Part shown: in pieces, positions 23,487-31,062 of the stretch
Numbering within the stretch: the first letter of the stretch is position 1
How the letters are laid out: every line of letters starts with the position of its first letter
Assembly (NCBI GenBank): GCA_028727105.1
Contig: JAQYOU010000102.1
Coordinates: forward strand, 1 to 36,124
Length of the DNA stretch: 36,124 nucleotides
Source: a bacterium
GTDB taxonomy: Bacteria; Bacillota; Clostridia; Lachnospirales; Lachnospiraceae
Direction: 5' to 3'
Made by a program: the position numbers and the translations under genes
Notes under the pieces: generated by a model
What the model was told of the DNA's origin: nothing
What the model saw: the letters and a program-made list of their open reading frames with translations, nothing else
Database searches by the model: none

Positions 23487-24941
23487 ATGAGCACAGTCGT
23501 ATATCTGGCCAACCAGCAGATGCAGGTTGTGACCGGAAACCTGAAAAATCGAAAAATCTGTGTGGAGCAAAGCTTTGAGGCAGAAGCCCCGGAGGGCAGT
23601 ATCATCAATGGTATCGTCATGGATACGGAGCTGTTTGTGGATTTCATGAAGGAGTTCTGGGCCGCACATAAGCTGCCGGCGAAGGATGTAACCTTAGTTG
23701 TCAACAGCAGCAAGTTCACGGGCAAGACCATCGAGATGCCGGAACTGAATGAAAAAAAGACGTACGAATTCATTGCGCGTGAGTTTGCGGATCTGCGCAA
23801 GGAGAACTGTCTGTACAGCTACCTTCCGCTGGGGGCTGCCAAAGGGAAAACGAAGCGGCTGTATGCAGAAAGCATTGAGCCGGATTTTATCAAGGATTAC
23901 GTGGAGATATTCCGGGAGATCGGCGTTCAGCTAAAAAGCATTGTTTCCGGCGAAAGCAGTCTGATCGGTTTCACCGCCATGACGGTCGGAAAGGCGTATC
24001 AGACATTTTCGCTCATCATTGCGGACAGCAGTATCCTGACAACGATCCTGTGGATCGATGGCAGCTTTTACTACTTTAACAGCACGCGCTGCTTCCACGA
24101 ACAGGAAACAGAGGAGTACGCGACTGATGTTGCAAAGTCTGTCAGCCAGCTGATCCAGTTTATGCAGGCGCATCAGATCGAACAGCAGATGGAGTGTATC
24201 GTCATCGCAGGTATTGATCGTGAGAATCTGCCGATGTATCAGAACGCCGTTGATCAGATGGGGATCCCGGCACCGGTACAGCTGTTTGAATCCGCGGCAT
24301 TAACTGCTTCGGGGGACACAGACGGTCAAAAATGTCTGCGCTCCGCCAGTGGCCTGTCGATCAACGGAAAGACACAGGATTTTTTGAAGCAGTATACCGC
24401 CGGGGCAAAAAAGAAGAAAGGGCAGCAAAAACAGCTGGGCGTGCAGATCATCGTGATCCTTGTAGTACTCGGTATCATGCTGGTTTTGATCACGGGCCTT
24501 TTCATCACCTATATGATGCGTAAGGCGGAATTTAAACGTCTGGATGACTACAACAACAGTCCGGATGTCATCAGTGGAGTGACGCTGTACGATATGATGA
24601 ACCGTGAGAATACACATCTGAAGGCACAGCGGGATGCGATCCTCTCTTTGGACGACAATATACAGACCTATCCGGTCTTTGACAGTGATATGATGGCGCG
24701 GATCGAAGCGTGTGCCAAGGACTATGCGACGCTGGAGTTTCAGTCCTTTGATGCGGCGGATGGAACCGTGCAGATGATCGCTTCATCGGACACAGTAGAT
24801 AAGATCAACTGTTTTATCAGTGACCTGAACCAACAGGATATATTTGAAACCGTTGATTATACAGGCTATACATTTAACGAGACCACCACGAATTGGGATA
24901 TTCACGTGACGTGTACGTTAGCAGAAGCAGCGGGAAGATAG
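23487..24941 (+). CDS. PilM-PilN fusion protein of the pilus alignment complex
   Basis: This 484-aa protein joins two proteins that are usually separate. Residues 1-300 form an actin-like, PilM-type domain (a VVYLANQQMQVVTG opening strand pair, then a VTLVVNSS segment). After a Lys-rich stretch (KKKKGQQK) comes one membrane helix at about 317-345. Residues about 350-484 look like the periplasmic-side part of PilN, with a coiled coil and a small alpha/beta domain. PilM binds PilN's N-terminus on the cytoplasmic face, so a fusion would fix this contact. The next gene is PilO-like, completing the M-N-O order. The PilM part is divergent and its nucleotide-binding motifs are not obvious by eye. 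Confidence 0.82.
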   Translation: MSTVVYLANQQMQVVTGNLKNRKICVEQSFEAEAPEGSIINGIVMDTELFVDFMKEFWAAHKLPAKDVTLVVNSSKFTGKTIEMPELNEKKTYEFIAREFADLRKENCLYSYLPLGAAKGKTKRLYAESIEPDFIKDYVEIFREIGVQLKSIVSGESSLIGFTAMTVGKAYQTFSLIIADSSILTTILWIDGSFYYFNSTRCFHEQETEEYATDVAKSVSQLIQFMQAHQIEQQMECIVIAGIDRENLPMYQNAVDQMGIPAPVQLFESAALTASGDTDGQKCLRSASGLSINGKTQDFLKQYTAGAKKKKGQQKQLGVQIIVILVVLGIMLVLITGLFITYMMRKAEFKRLDDYNNSPDVISGVTLYDMMNRENTHLKAQRDAILSLDDNIQTYPVFDSDMMARIEACAKDYATLEFQSFDAADGTVQMIASSDTVDKINCFISDLNQQDIFETVDYTGYTFNETTTNWDIHVTCTLAEAAGR

Positions 24942-24951
24942 GGGGAGAAGC

Positions 24952-25695
24952 ATGCAGTTACAGATGACAGAGCGGGATAAAAAACTGATCGTTTTCCTGG
25001 CTATTTTCGTGATCCTGGTAGCAGGCGGTTACTGGGGCGTATATCCTGCTGTGAAAGGAATTATCGCGGTCAATGAGCAGATCGCGGATGCCCGGGCGCT
25101 GCGTGAGCTCAATGAGGTCAAGATCGCCCAGGCACCGCTCATCGAGGCGGAAAATCAGAATATGAAAGAAGACCTGTCCGATCTGCGGGGAGATTTTTTC
25201 CCGATGATGACCAGTGCACAGGTTGACCGGTATCTGACGGGGCTGATCCTGGATTACGGCCTGTATGCGTATGATCTGGATATCGCGATGCCCACAGCGG
25301 AGGCACAGGTAGAGCCGTATCAGTATTCAAAAAAGGCAGCGGAAGCGGCTGCACAGCAGGAGACGGCTGCCGCCGCGAGCAGCGAAACGGGGATGGAATC
25401 GGAAAATACGGGTGCAGATGATACGCAGAGCGCGGAGCTTTCACCGGAGACGATCCTTCCGGAGGACATTTCCACAGGTATCTATGCGGTGGCTGTCAAC
25501 ATGCGCGTCGGAGGAGAAAAAGCGGATATTCAGCGTCTGATCGATGATCTGTCCCAGACGGATGAGAAGCTGCATCTGCTCAGCTTTCAGTGGGGAGCAG
25601 AAGACGGTATGTCCTTCGAGGATGATGGCAGCTATGAGGTAGCGAAAGAACATACATTGACGATGAGCATCAATCTATACATGTGCGAGGAATAG
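24952..25695 (+). CDS. PilO-like pilus alignment protein
   Basis: This 247-aa protein has AGGGGGAG upstream of its ATG. It has a short cytoplasmic N-terminus, one membrane helix (about 12-32), a coiled coil (about 40-80) and a C-terminal alpha/beta domain, matching PilO topology. Residues about 125-165 are a low-complexity insert rich in Ala, Glu, Gln and Thr. The domain after it ends in paired beta strands around LHLLSFQWG and LTMSINLYM. PilO pairs with PilN in the alignment complex. Sequence identity with PilO is weak, so the call depends on topology and on its place between the PilM-PilN gene and pilB. Confidence 0.78.
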   Translation: MQLQMTERDKKLIVFLAIFVILVAGGYWGVYPAVKGIIAVNEQIADARALRELNEVKIAQAPLIEAENQNMKEDLSDLRGDFFPMMTSAQVDRYLTGLILDYGLYAYDLDIAMPTAEAQVEPYQYSKKAAEAAAQQETAAAASSETGMESENTGADDTQSAELSPETILPEDISTGIYAVAVNMRVGGEKADIQRLIDDLSQTDEKLHLLSFQWGAEDGMSFEDDGSYEVAKEHTLTMSINLYMCEE

Positions 25696-25697
25696 GG

Positions 25698-27383
25698 ATG
25701 GAAATACGGAATCATAAAAACATTCGGATCGGCGAGGTGCTGCAGGAACTGGGTTATGTAACAGATGAGCAGATCGGTGAAGCGATCGCTTACCAGAAGG
25801 AGCATAAAGGTGTCCGCCTCGGCGGTGCGCTGATCGCCATGAACTTCATCACGGAAAAGCAGATGCTGGAAGCGCTGGCCAGCCGACTGGATTACGACTT
25901 TGTCAACATATCGGATGTGACCATTGACGTGAAGGCAGTGGAATTGATACCGCAGATGCTTGCGGAAAAATACTGCATGCTGGGCTACAAGGTGGTCGAT
26001 GGCGTGCTGTGGCTGCTGGTCAATGATCCGCTGAACTTCTACGGGATCGAGGATATCAGACAGGTGGTCGGCATGGAGCTTCAGATCGTGCTCTGCGAGC
26101 AGGCTCCGCTGGAAAAATCCATTCAGTTTTACTATTCGGAAGTGTCAGCAAGGCTGGCAGCGCAAAAAGCCTCCGCAAACAGCACTGCCACAGCGGAGAC
26201 GGTAGAGATCAGTATTGAGGAGGGTGATGACGATACACCGATCATCAACCTGTTCAACAGTATCCTGCTGCGCGCATACAATTCCAACGCTTCCGATATC
26301 CATATCGAACCCTTTGAACATCAGACCAATGTCCGCATGCGTCTGGATGGAGTCATCAGCGAATTTATGACGCTGCAAAAAAGCATCCACAATCCGCTGA
26401 TCGCCCGCATCAAGATCCTGAGTGATCTGGACATCGCGGAGCGCAGAGTCCCTCAGGACGGGCATTTCCGCATCAATATCGAGGGGGTTAACTTAAATAT
26501 CCGTGTGTCCCTGATTCCGACGGTTTTCGGAGAAAAAGCGGTGCTGCGTCTGCTGGCATCAGCGGCAAATATCGATCATATGGACACCTTCGGAATGACA
26601 CAGAAAAATTATGAGCTGGTCAGCAGGATGCTTCAGTCGCCGAATGGTATCATTTATATGACAGGACCGACAGGATCCGGTAAATCAACATCGCTCTACA
26701 TGATACTGGAGGAACTTGCCAAGAGAAGCGTGAACATCTCCACCATCGAGGATCCGGTGGAGAAGAACGTGGCAAAGCTCAATCAGATGCAGGTGAATAA
26801 TGTAGCGGGACTGACCTTTGAGGTCGGACTGCGAGCACTGCTCCGGCAGGATCCGGACATCATCATGGTAGGTGAGACTCGTGACACCGAGACTGCATCT
26901 ATCTCCATTCGTGCAGCCATCACCGGTCATCTGGTGCTCTCCACACTGCACACGAACGATGCGGCTTCATCCATCGTACGTCTGGTGGACATGGGGATCG
27001 AACCGTACATGATCGCCAGTTCTCTGGTCGGTATCGTGGCGCAGCGTCTGGTGCGAAAGGTCTGTCCCATGTGCGGTGAGTTTGTGCCGATGACAGAGGA
27101 GGAAGCAGCCATCGCAGGTGTCCGCCTGCCCCAGGTGAAGCGGGCTAAGGGCTGCAGACATTGCAATCATACCGGCTACAAGGGTCGGGTGGCGATCCAT
27201 GAGATTCTGATGGTGGACAAAAAGGTCCGGGAGATGATCACCGGACGTGCCACCGTAGATGCGATCAAGGAGTATGCAATTCAAGAACAGGGAATGAACA
27301 CGCTCAAGCAGAGTGCATTGGCACTGGTGGAGGAAGGTGTGACCACCGTGGAGGAGCTGCTGCGCGTATCCTATTATGAATAA
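25698..27383 (+). CDS. pilB: Type IV pilus extension ATPase PilB with MshEN-type N-terminus
   Basis: The ATG at 25698 is preferred over the in-frame GTG at 25683, which would overlap the PilO gene; GAGG lies 7-8 nt upstream. The product is 561 aa. Residues about 10-70 hold two MshEN-type motifs (RIGEVLQELG and RLGGALIAMN, each followed by a Q/L-rich helix), a fold known to bind cyclic di-GMP. The ATPase core has Walker A GPTGSGKST at 323-331, an Asp box, Walker B near 387-394 (IIMVGE) and a His box (TLHTND). A zinc-binding tetracysteine (CPMC about 455, CRHC about 486) is present, as in PilB/GspE. It powers pilin addition at the PilC platform. Confidence 0.96.
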   Translation: MEIRNHKNIRIGEVLQELGYVTDEQIGEAIAYQKEHKGVRLGGALIAMNFITEKQMLEALASRLDYDFVNISDVTIDVKAVELIPQMLAEKYCMLGYKVVDGVLWLLVNDPLNFYGIEDIRQVVGMELQIVLCEQAPLEKSIQFYYSEVSARLAAQKASANSTATAETVEISIEEGDDDTPIINLFNSILLRAYNSNASDIHIEPFEHQTNVRMRLDGVISEFMTLQKSIHNPLIARIKILSDLDIAERRVPQDGHFRINIEGVNLNIRVSLIPTVFGEKAVLRLLASAANIDHMDTFGMTQKNYELVSRMLQSPNGIIYMTGPTGSGKSTSLYMILEELAKRSVNISTIEDPVEKNVAKLNQMQVNNVAGLTFEVGLRALLRQDPDIIMVGETRDTETASISIRAAITGHLVLSTLHTNDAASSIVRLVDMGIEPYMIASSLVGIVAQRLVRKVCPMCGEFVPMTEEEAAIAGVRLPQVKRAKGCRHCNHTGYKGRVAIHEILMVDKKVREMITGRATVDAIKEYAIQEQGMNTLKQSALALVEEGVTTVEELLRVSYYE

Positions 27384-27471
27384 AACTGCGACCATACTGC
27401 GCGAAGAAATGGATGCAGGGTTATCAAGAAAAGAAAATGAGCCGATAAACAAATGAGAGGAGTTGGTAATA

Positions 27472-28518
27472 ATGAAAATCGATCAACTGATCCTGAGTGC
27501 AAGGACGATGGGGTGTTCGGATATCCATATCTCCGTAGGCATGCCGCTCATGTTCAGGATCAACGGAAAGCTGCAGCGGGCACCGCAGCAGTATTCAGAT
27601 GAAGAAACGGAAGAAATGATCTCAGAGCTATTGACAGACCGGCAGAAGCAGGAGCTTTCAGGTGGTGTGGATGCGGATTTTTCGGTTTGTACTTCCGATG
27701 GAAACAGACAGCGTGTAAATGTCTTTAAACAGGACAAAAAGCTGGCAGCCACGATCCGTCTGTTAAATTCCAGCATACCTTCTTTGGACATGCTCGGTTT
27801 GCCGAAGGTGTTAAATGAACTGGCGGAAAAGCCAAGAGGACTGATCCTTGTGACCGGTCCCACCGGCTCCGGAAAATCCACGACTCTGGCAGCCATGATC
27901 GACCACATCAATGAATCCCGCCCGGATCATATCATTACCATCGAGGATCCGGTGGAGTATAAATATGATAAGAAGCTGGCACTCATCCATCAGCGTGAGG
28001 TCGGTATCGATGTAAAAGATTTTGCCTCAGCACTTCGGAGCGCGCTCCGAGAAGATCCGGACATCATTCTGGTTGGAGAGATGCGTGATTATGAGACCAT
28101 CGCAGCCGCATTAACGGCTGCGGAGACAGGACATCTGGTCATGTCCACGCTTCACACTACAGGAGCGGCTCAGACCATAGACCGAATTATCGATGCCTGT
28201 CCGGCAGGAATCCAAAACCAGATCCGTACGCAGTTAGCCGGGGTATTAAACGGTGTCATCACCCAGTGTCTGATACCGAACGCAAAAGGAAACGGACGTG
28301 TCGCGGCTACGGAGATCCTGATCGGCACAGACGCGGTCTGCAACCAGATCCGCGAAAACAAGTGCCACCAGCTGGGTTCTCTGATGCAGTCCGGAGCAGC
28401 CTACGGCATGCATACACTCAATGCGGAGCTGTCCAGACTGATGCAGTCCGGAATCATCACCCGGGAAGCAGCTCTGAAATACACCAACGATAAGGCAGAG
28501 CTGGAGCAGTACCTGTGA
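27472..28518 (+). CDS. pilT: Type IV pilus retraction ATPase PilT
   Basis: The start is the ATG at 27472, with GAGGAG upstream; an in-frame TTG nine bases earlier overlaps that site and is less likely. The product is 348 aa, the standard PilT length. It lacks the MshEN and zinc regions of PilB. Walker A GPTGSGKST lies at 129-137, Walker B in IILVGEMRD near 197, and the PilT-type His box in STLHTTGAAQTIDRI. PilT depolymerises the pilus for retraction, twitching and DNA uptake. An 88-nt spacer with no clear terminator separates it from pilB, so it is probably co-transcribed. Confidence 0.96.
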   Translation: MKIDQLILSARTMGCSDIHISVGMPLMFRINGKLQRAPQQYSDEETEEMISELLTDRQKQELSGGVDADFSVCTSDGNRQRVNVFKQDKKLAATIRLLNSSIPSLDMLGLPKVLNELAEKPRGLILVTGPTGSGKSTTLAAMIDHINESRPDHIITIEDPVEYKYDKKLALIHQREVGIDVKDFASALRSALREDPDIILVGEMRDYETIAAALTAAETGHLVMSTLHTTGAAQTIDRIIDACPAGIQNQIRTQLAGVLNGVITQCLIPNAKGNGRVAATEILIGTDAVCNQIRENKCHQLGSLMQSGAAYGMHTLNAELSRLMQSGIITREAALKYTNDKAELEQYL

Positions 28519-28639
28519 CCTGCAGAACGGATTCCAGGCCAGAGAGAGTCACACATCATTTCGTTTGTTTAGTATCGCCACCACAGGTTGTACGGTACTT
28601 GCAATATATTTTATGTTTCATAAACAAGGAGGAAAGATA

Positions 28640-29119
28640 ATGATTCAGAAGATGAAACAATGGAAAAAGAAAGACAACAACAAAGGATTTACGCTGGTCG
28701 AACTGATCGTCGTGCTCGTTATTCTGGCAATCCTGGCAGCGATCCTCGTTCCCGCATTGCTGGGATATATCGACCGCGCAAAACAGCAGCAGATCGTGTT
28801 GAATGCAAAGAGCTGTTATACGGCAGCGCAGGCGGAGATGTCAAGTATGTATGCCAAAAATGTATCGCCCAGTGCAATATCAAGCGATCCTTATAAGAAG
28901 AACATTATCGATACAGCTGATGTTCCGAATTGTACGGCACTGTCGGTTGGTACGGCAAAAAGCGCAACGGATCATGCTGCATATACTGTTACATATATTG
29001 CATATTCAGAAACAACTGGTGGAAAAACAAAGACAATTTATTTCGATGGAACCTCTTGGGTAGAGACAGCACCGCTTACATCTAATTATACTATTTATCC
29101 AGTTAAGTCTGGATCGTAA
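28640..29119 (+). CDS. Major type IV pilin PilA-like, paralogue 1
   Basis: The ATG at 28640 is chosen because AAGGAGG lies just upstream; the frame extends further 5' without any start signal. The product is 159 aa. The leader ends NNKG, cleavage is after Gly16, the mature start is FTLVE with Glu21 at +5, and a helix runs to LLGYIDRAK. The head domain of about 110 residues is Thr/Ser/Ala-rich. The size fits a major pilin. It follows pilT by 121 nt; this gap contains no clear terminator and only weak promoter-like sequence. Two paralogues follow, with a nearly identical helix and different heads. Confidence 0.93.
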   Translation: MIQKMKQWKKKDNNKGFTLVELIVVLVILAILAAILVPALLGYIDRAKQQQIVLNAKSCYTAAQAEMSSMYAKNVSPSAISSDPYKKNIIDTADVPNCTALSVGTAKSATDHAAYTVTYIAYSETTGGKTKTIYFDGTSWVETAPLTSNYTIYPVKSGS

Positions 29120-29144
29120 GGAACGCCATAAGGGAACGCCATCA

Positions 29145-29202
29145 GGGACGTTTCTTCTGCCACGACCATCGCCCATTGTCACGAGGAGCGCCCTTTGCCA
29201 CG
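29145..29202 (+). repeat. Dispersed intergenic repeat, copy R2
   Basis: This copy has the same order of parts as R1: GGGACGTTTCTT, a CCACGACCATCGCCC unit, a CACGAGGAGCGCCC unit, then a closing TTTGCCACG. It starts 26 nt after the stop of pilin paralogue 1, after two short GGAACGCCAT repeats. Confidence 0.88.
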
Positions 29203-29284
29203 CTCGATGCAGGAGCGGTGTAGTAATATTTTTATTTATATACATGTAGCATTCATGTAAGTACGACATACGAAAACAGATTCC

Positions 29285-29318
29285 GAGGACGGCTCAAACA
29301 ACAGCTGTCCTCAGTTTT
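29285..29318 (+). terminator. Rho-independent terminator after pilin paralogue 1
   Basis: GAGGACGGCT (29285-29294) pairs with AGCTGTCCTC (29303-29312) in a 10-bp stem, followed by AGTTTTT. It lies 37 nt before the next pilin start, so it may give partial read-through or separate the two transcripts. Confidence 0.8.
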
Positions 29319-29354
29319 TGGGTAAATCGTATAAATGCAAAAGAAGGAAGATTA

Positions 29355-29882
29355 ATGAGAAGTAATATAAGAAAAGATCCGGGAGAAAACAATAAAGGAT
29401 TTACACTTGTAGAATTAATAGTCGTATTGGTCATCCTGGCGATTTTAGCAGCCATTCTCGTACCGGCTCTGCTCGGGTATATCGATCGTGCAAAATCAAG
29501 CCAAGATATCCTAAATGCCAAAAACCTCTACACTGCCGCTCAAACGGTTGCATCAGAATACTATGCAAGAGGGGAAACGATTGATATTTCCGCAGATGGA
29601 GGCAATTATGCTAAGGATGTAGTTAAGATATCAGATTTGTCGAACGAGGACTTTAGCTATGGGGTGATTGGATTTGAAAAAGAAAGCCCTGCAAGTCCTG
29701 ATCCGCATGCAAAATGGACAGTAGCATTGGTAGTGTATTATAACAAGAGGGGCGAAGGATATTATATGGAAACCGGTAATACATGGAAGAACTGTGCTGA
29801 AAGTGATTTTAGTGATGTGTACGATGAATTTGGCGGTAAATATGATTTGACAGGTATATATTCTCTTAATCGATCACCATAA
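29355..29882 (+). CDS. Major type IV pilin PilA-like, paralogue 2
   Basis: This 175-aa protein has AGAAGGAAG upstream of the ATG. The leader ends NNKG, cleavage is after Gly15, and the mature start FTLVE has Glu20 at +5. The hydrophobic helix is identical in protein sequence to that of paralogue 1 through YIDRAK, but many of the codons differ at synonymous positions. The head domain is more acidic, with Tyr-rich strands and an NTWKNC segment. It lies only 37 nt downstream of a terminator, so its own promoter would have to overlap that region, or expression depends on read-through. The heads of the three paralogues have little in common by eye beyond general strand order. Confidence 0.93.
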   Translation: MRSNIRKDPGENNKGFTLVELIVVLVILAILAAILVPALLGYIDRAKSSQDILNAKNLYTAAQTVASEYYARGETIDISADGGNYAKDVVKISDLSNEDFSYGVIGFEKESPASPDPHAKWTVALVVYYNKRGEGYYMETGNTWKNCAESDFSDVYDEFGGKYDLTGIYSLNRSP

Positions 29883-29919
29883 AAGACGCTTTTTCTGTCC
29901 CGTCCCATCAACACCATCA

Positions 29920-29977
29920 GGGACGTTTCTTCTGCCACGACCATCGCCCAATGCCACGAGGAGCGCCCATTGCCATG
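29920..29977 (+). repeat. Dispersed intergenic repeat, copy R3
   Basis: This copy is nearly identical to R2, with a few substitutions (CCCAATGCCACGAGG, then GCGCCCATTGCCATG). It begins 38 nt after the stop of pilin paralogue 2, following a CTGTCCCGTCCCATC stretch that resembles a partial unit. Confidence 0.88.
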
Positions 29978-30250
29978 CCCGCTGTTCATAGACGCACGGG
30001 AGCGTCATGGGTCGAAAGGATTTCGCATAGGCGTGCCCTGCAAATAATAATAACAGAAGGTGCCCCGGTCAGGTGATTATGTAGCCAGACCGGGGTTTCT
30101 ATATTGTCCAACAAAAATATTTCATGTTCGCAAAGCTTATGATAGAATGACTATAGGAGATTCCTGCTTTGTTATGCAAAGAGCGCAATTCCTGTTTGTT
30201 TAGATGTGGATTGAATTGATGAATACTTGGTAAATTGTTGGGGGATTTAG
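29978..30250 (+). other. Intergenic leader before pilin paralogue 3
   Basis: Together with R3 this makes a gene-free stretch of more than 300 nt. It contains a GC-rich part at 29990-30050 with a CGAAA-GGA-TTTCG hairpin, then the terminator at 30063-30100, then an AT-rich part. In the AT-rich part TAGAAT (30143-30148), 16 bp after TTCATG, is a weak promoter candidate. No known riboswitch class was recognised. Confidence 0.45.
30063..30100 (+). terminator. Rho-independent terminator between pilin paralogues 2 and 3
   Basis: CCCCGGTC (30063-30070) pairs perfectly with GACCGGGG (30088-30095), followed by a short T-rich tail (TTTCTATATT). It probably ends the paralogue 2 transcript, or acts as an attenuator in the paralogue 3 leader. 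Confidence 0.75.
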
Positions 30251-30853
30251 GTGAGTATGCAAAAGAAAAACAAAGGATTTACTTTGGTTGAATTGATAGT
30301 TGTTCTTGTAATCCTTGCCATATTAGCTGCGATTTTGGTACCGGCACTTCTTGGCTATCTTGATATAGCAAAAGACAGACAGAATATCATAAATGCGAAA
30401 AACATACTTACAGCTACGCAGACAAAATTGACAGATGCCTATGCAGCGGAAACCGATCTTTCGAAGATTCAAAAAAAGGAAGAGGATTGGTCAGGAACGG
30501 ATTTTGCCAAAGAGATTTTGGAGACGGCGGATGATGATCCCTATATGGCTTTGATTGGTGTAGGAAACCTGACAGATGTACAGAACGGAAAGTTACCGAA
30601 GCATGATGCTTATACGGTCTATTTTGCGATGTATTGGGACAAGTATGAGAGTGCTCCTATTTTTTTTGATGGATCGAAGTGGTCATCGGAATATCCATGG
30701 AAAGGGGATGGAGATAAAAATAACTATTTCATGGTGAATGGAGAAATGAAGCACATGTCCTTTTTCTTTATTGCGGACAAGTCCGGAAAAAGCAATAAGT
30801 GGGAGCATTTGAAAGCACGATTAAAGGAATCGGATAGAAACAAATATTGGTGA
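30251..30853 (+). CDS. Major type IV pilin PilA-like, paralogue 3
   Basis: This 200-aa protein may start at the GTG at 30251 (GGGGGA upstream) or at the ATG six bases later; the GTG is used here. The leader is very short, ending KNKG, with cleavage after Gly9 and FTLVE with Glu14 at +5. The helix matches the other two paralogues except near its end (YLDIAK in place of YIDRAK). The head domain is the largest of the three, rich in Lys and Asp, and ends in a basic segment. Codon use is more AT-rich than in paralogue 1, consistent with a separate history. A terminator upstream suggests independent transcription. Confidence 0.92.
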   Translation: MSMQKKNKGFTLVELIVVLVILAILAAILVPALLGYLDIAKDRQNIINAKNILTATQTKLTDAYAAETDLSKIQKKEEDWSGTDFAKEILETADDDPYMALIGVGNLTDVQNGKLPKHDAYTVYFAMYWDKYESAPIFFDGSKWSSEYPWKGDGDKNNYFMVNGEMKHMSFFFIADKSGKSNKWEHLKARLKESDRNKYW

Positions 30854-30874
30854 CGATGGGACGATGACGATGAA

Positions 30875-30987
30875 GGGACGTTCCTTTTGTCCCGCCCATC
30901 GCCCATTGTCACGAGGAGCGCCCTTTGTCCCGCCCATCGCCCATTGTCACAAGGAGCGCCCTTTGTCCCGCCTATCGCCTTTTTGCC
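30875..30987 (+). repeat. Dispersed intergenic repeat, expanded copy R4
   Basis: This is the longest copy. After GGGACGTTCCTTTT it alternates GTCCCGCCCATCGCCCATT and GTCACGAGGAGCGCCCTTT, each 19 nt, twice, giving a 38-nt period, then part of a third round. It starts 22 nt after the stop of pilin paralogue 3 and lies downstream of the convergent transposase-like gene. Confidence 0.9.
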
Positions 30988-31062
30988 AAGCAGGCAGCTC
31001 CCTGCCACGCGACTGCACAGCAAGGAGCATAAAATAACTTGCAAACACCAAAGAACGCAGGT

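Noticed and set aside
8203-28518. Type II secretion system rather than type IV pilus
   Set aside because: A PilT retraction ATPase, PilM-PilN and PilO proteins and several PilA-like pilins are present, and no secretin gene exists here, so a Gram-positive type IV pilus fits better.
28519-30250. Cyclic-di-GMP riboswitch before a pilin gene
   Set aside because: The conserved GCAAACC, GAAA loop and GACGCAAAGC core of type I is absent from all three pilin leaders, and the type II pattern was not seen either.
30875-30987. Possible CRISPR array because of the regular 38-nt period
   Set aside because: The whole period repeats with no unique spacers, no cas genes are near, and the same units occur as single dispersed copies elsewhere.
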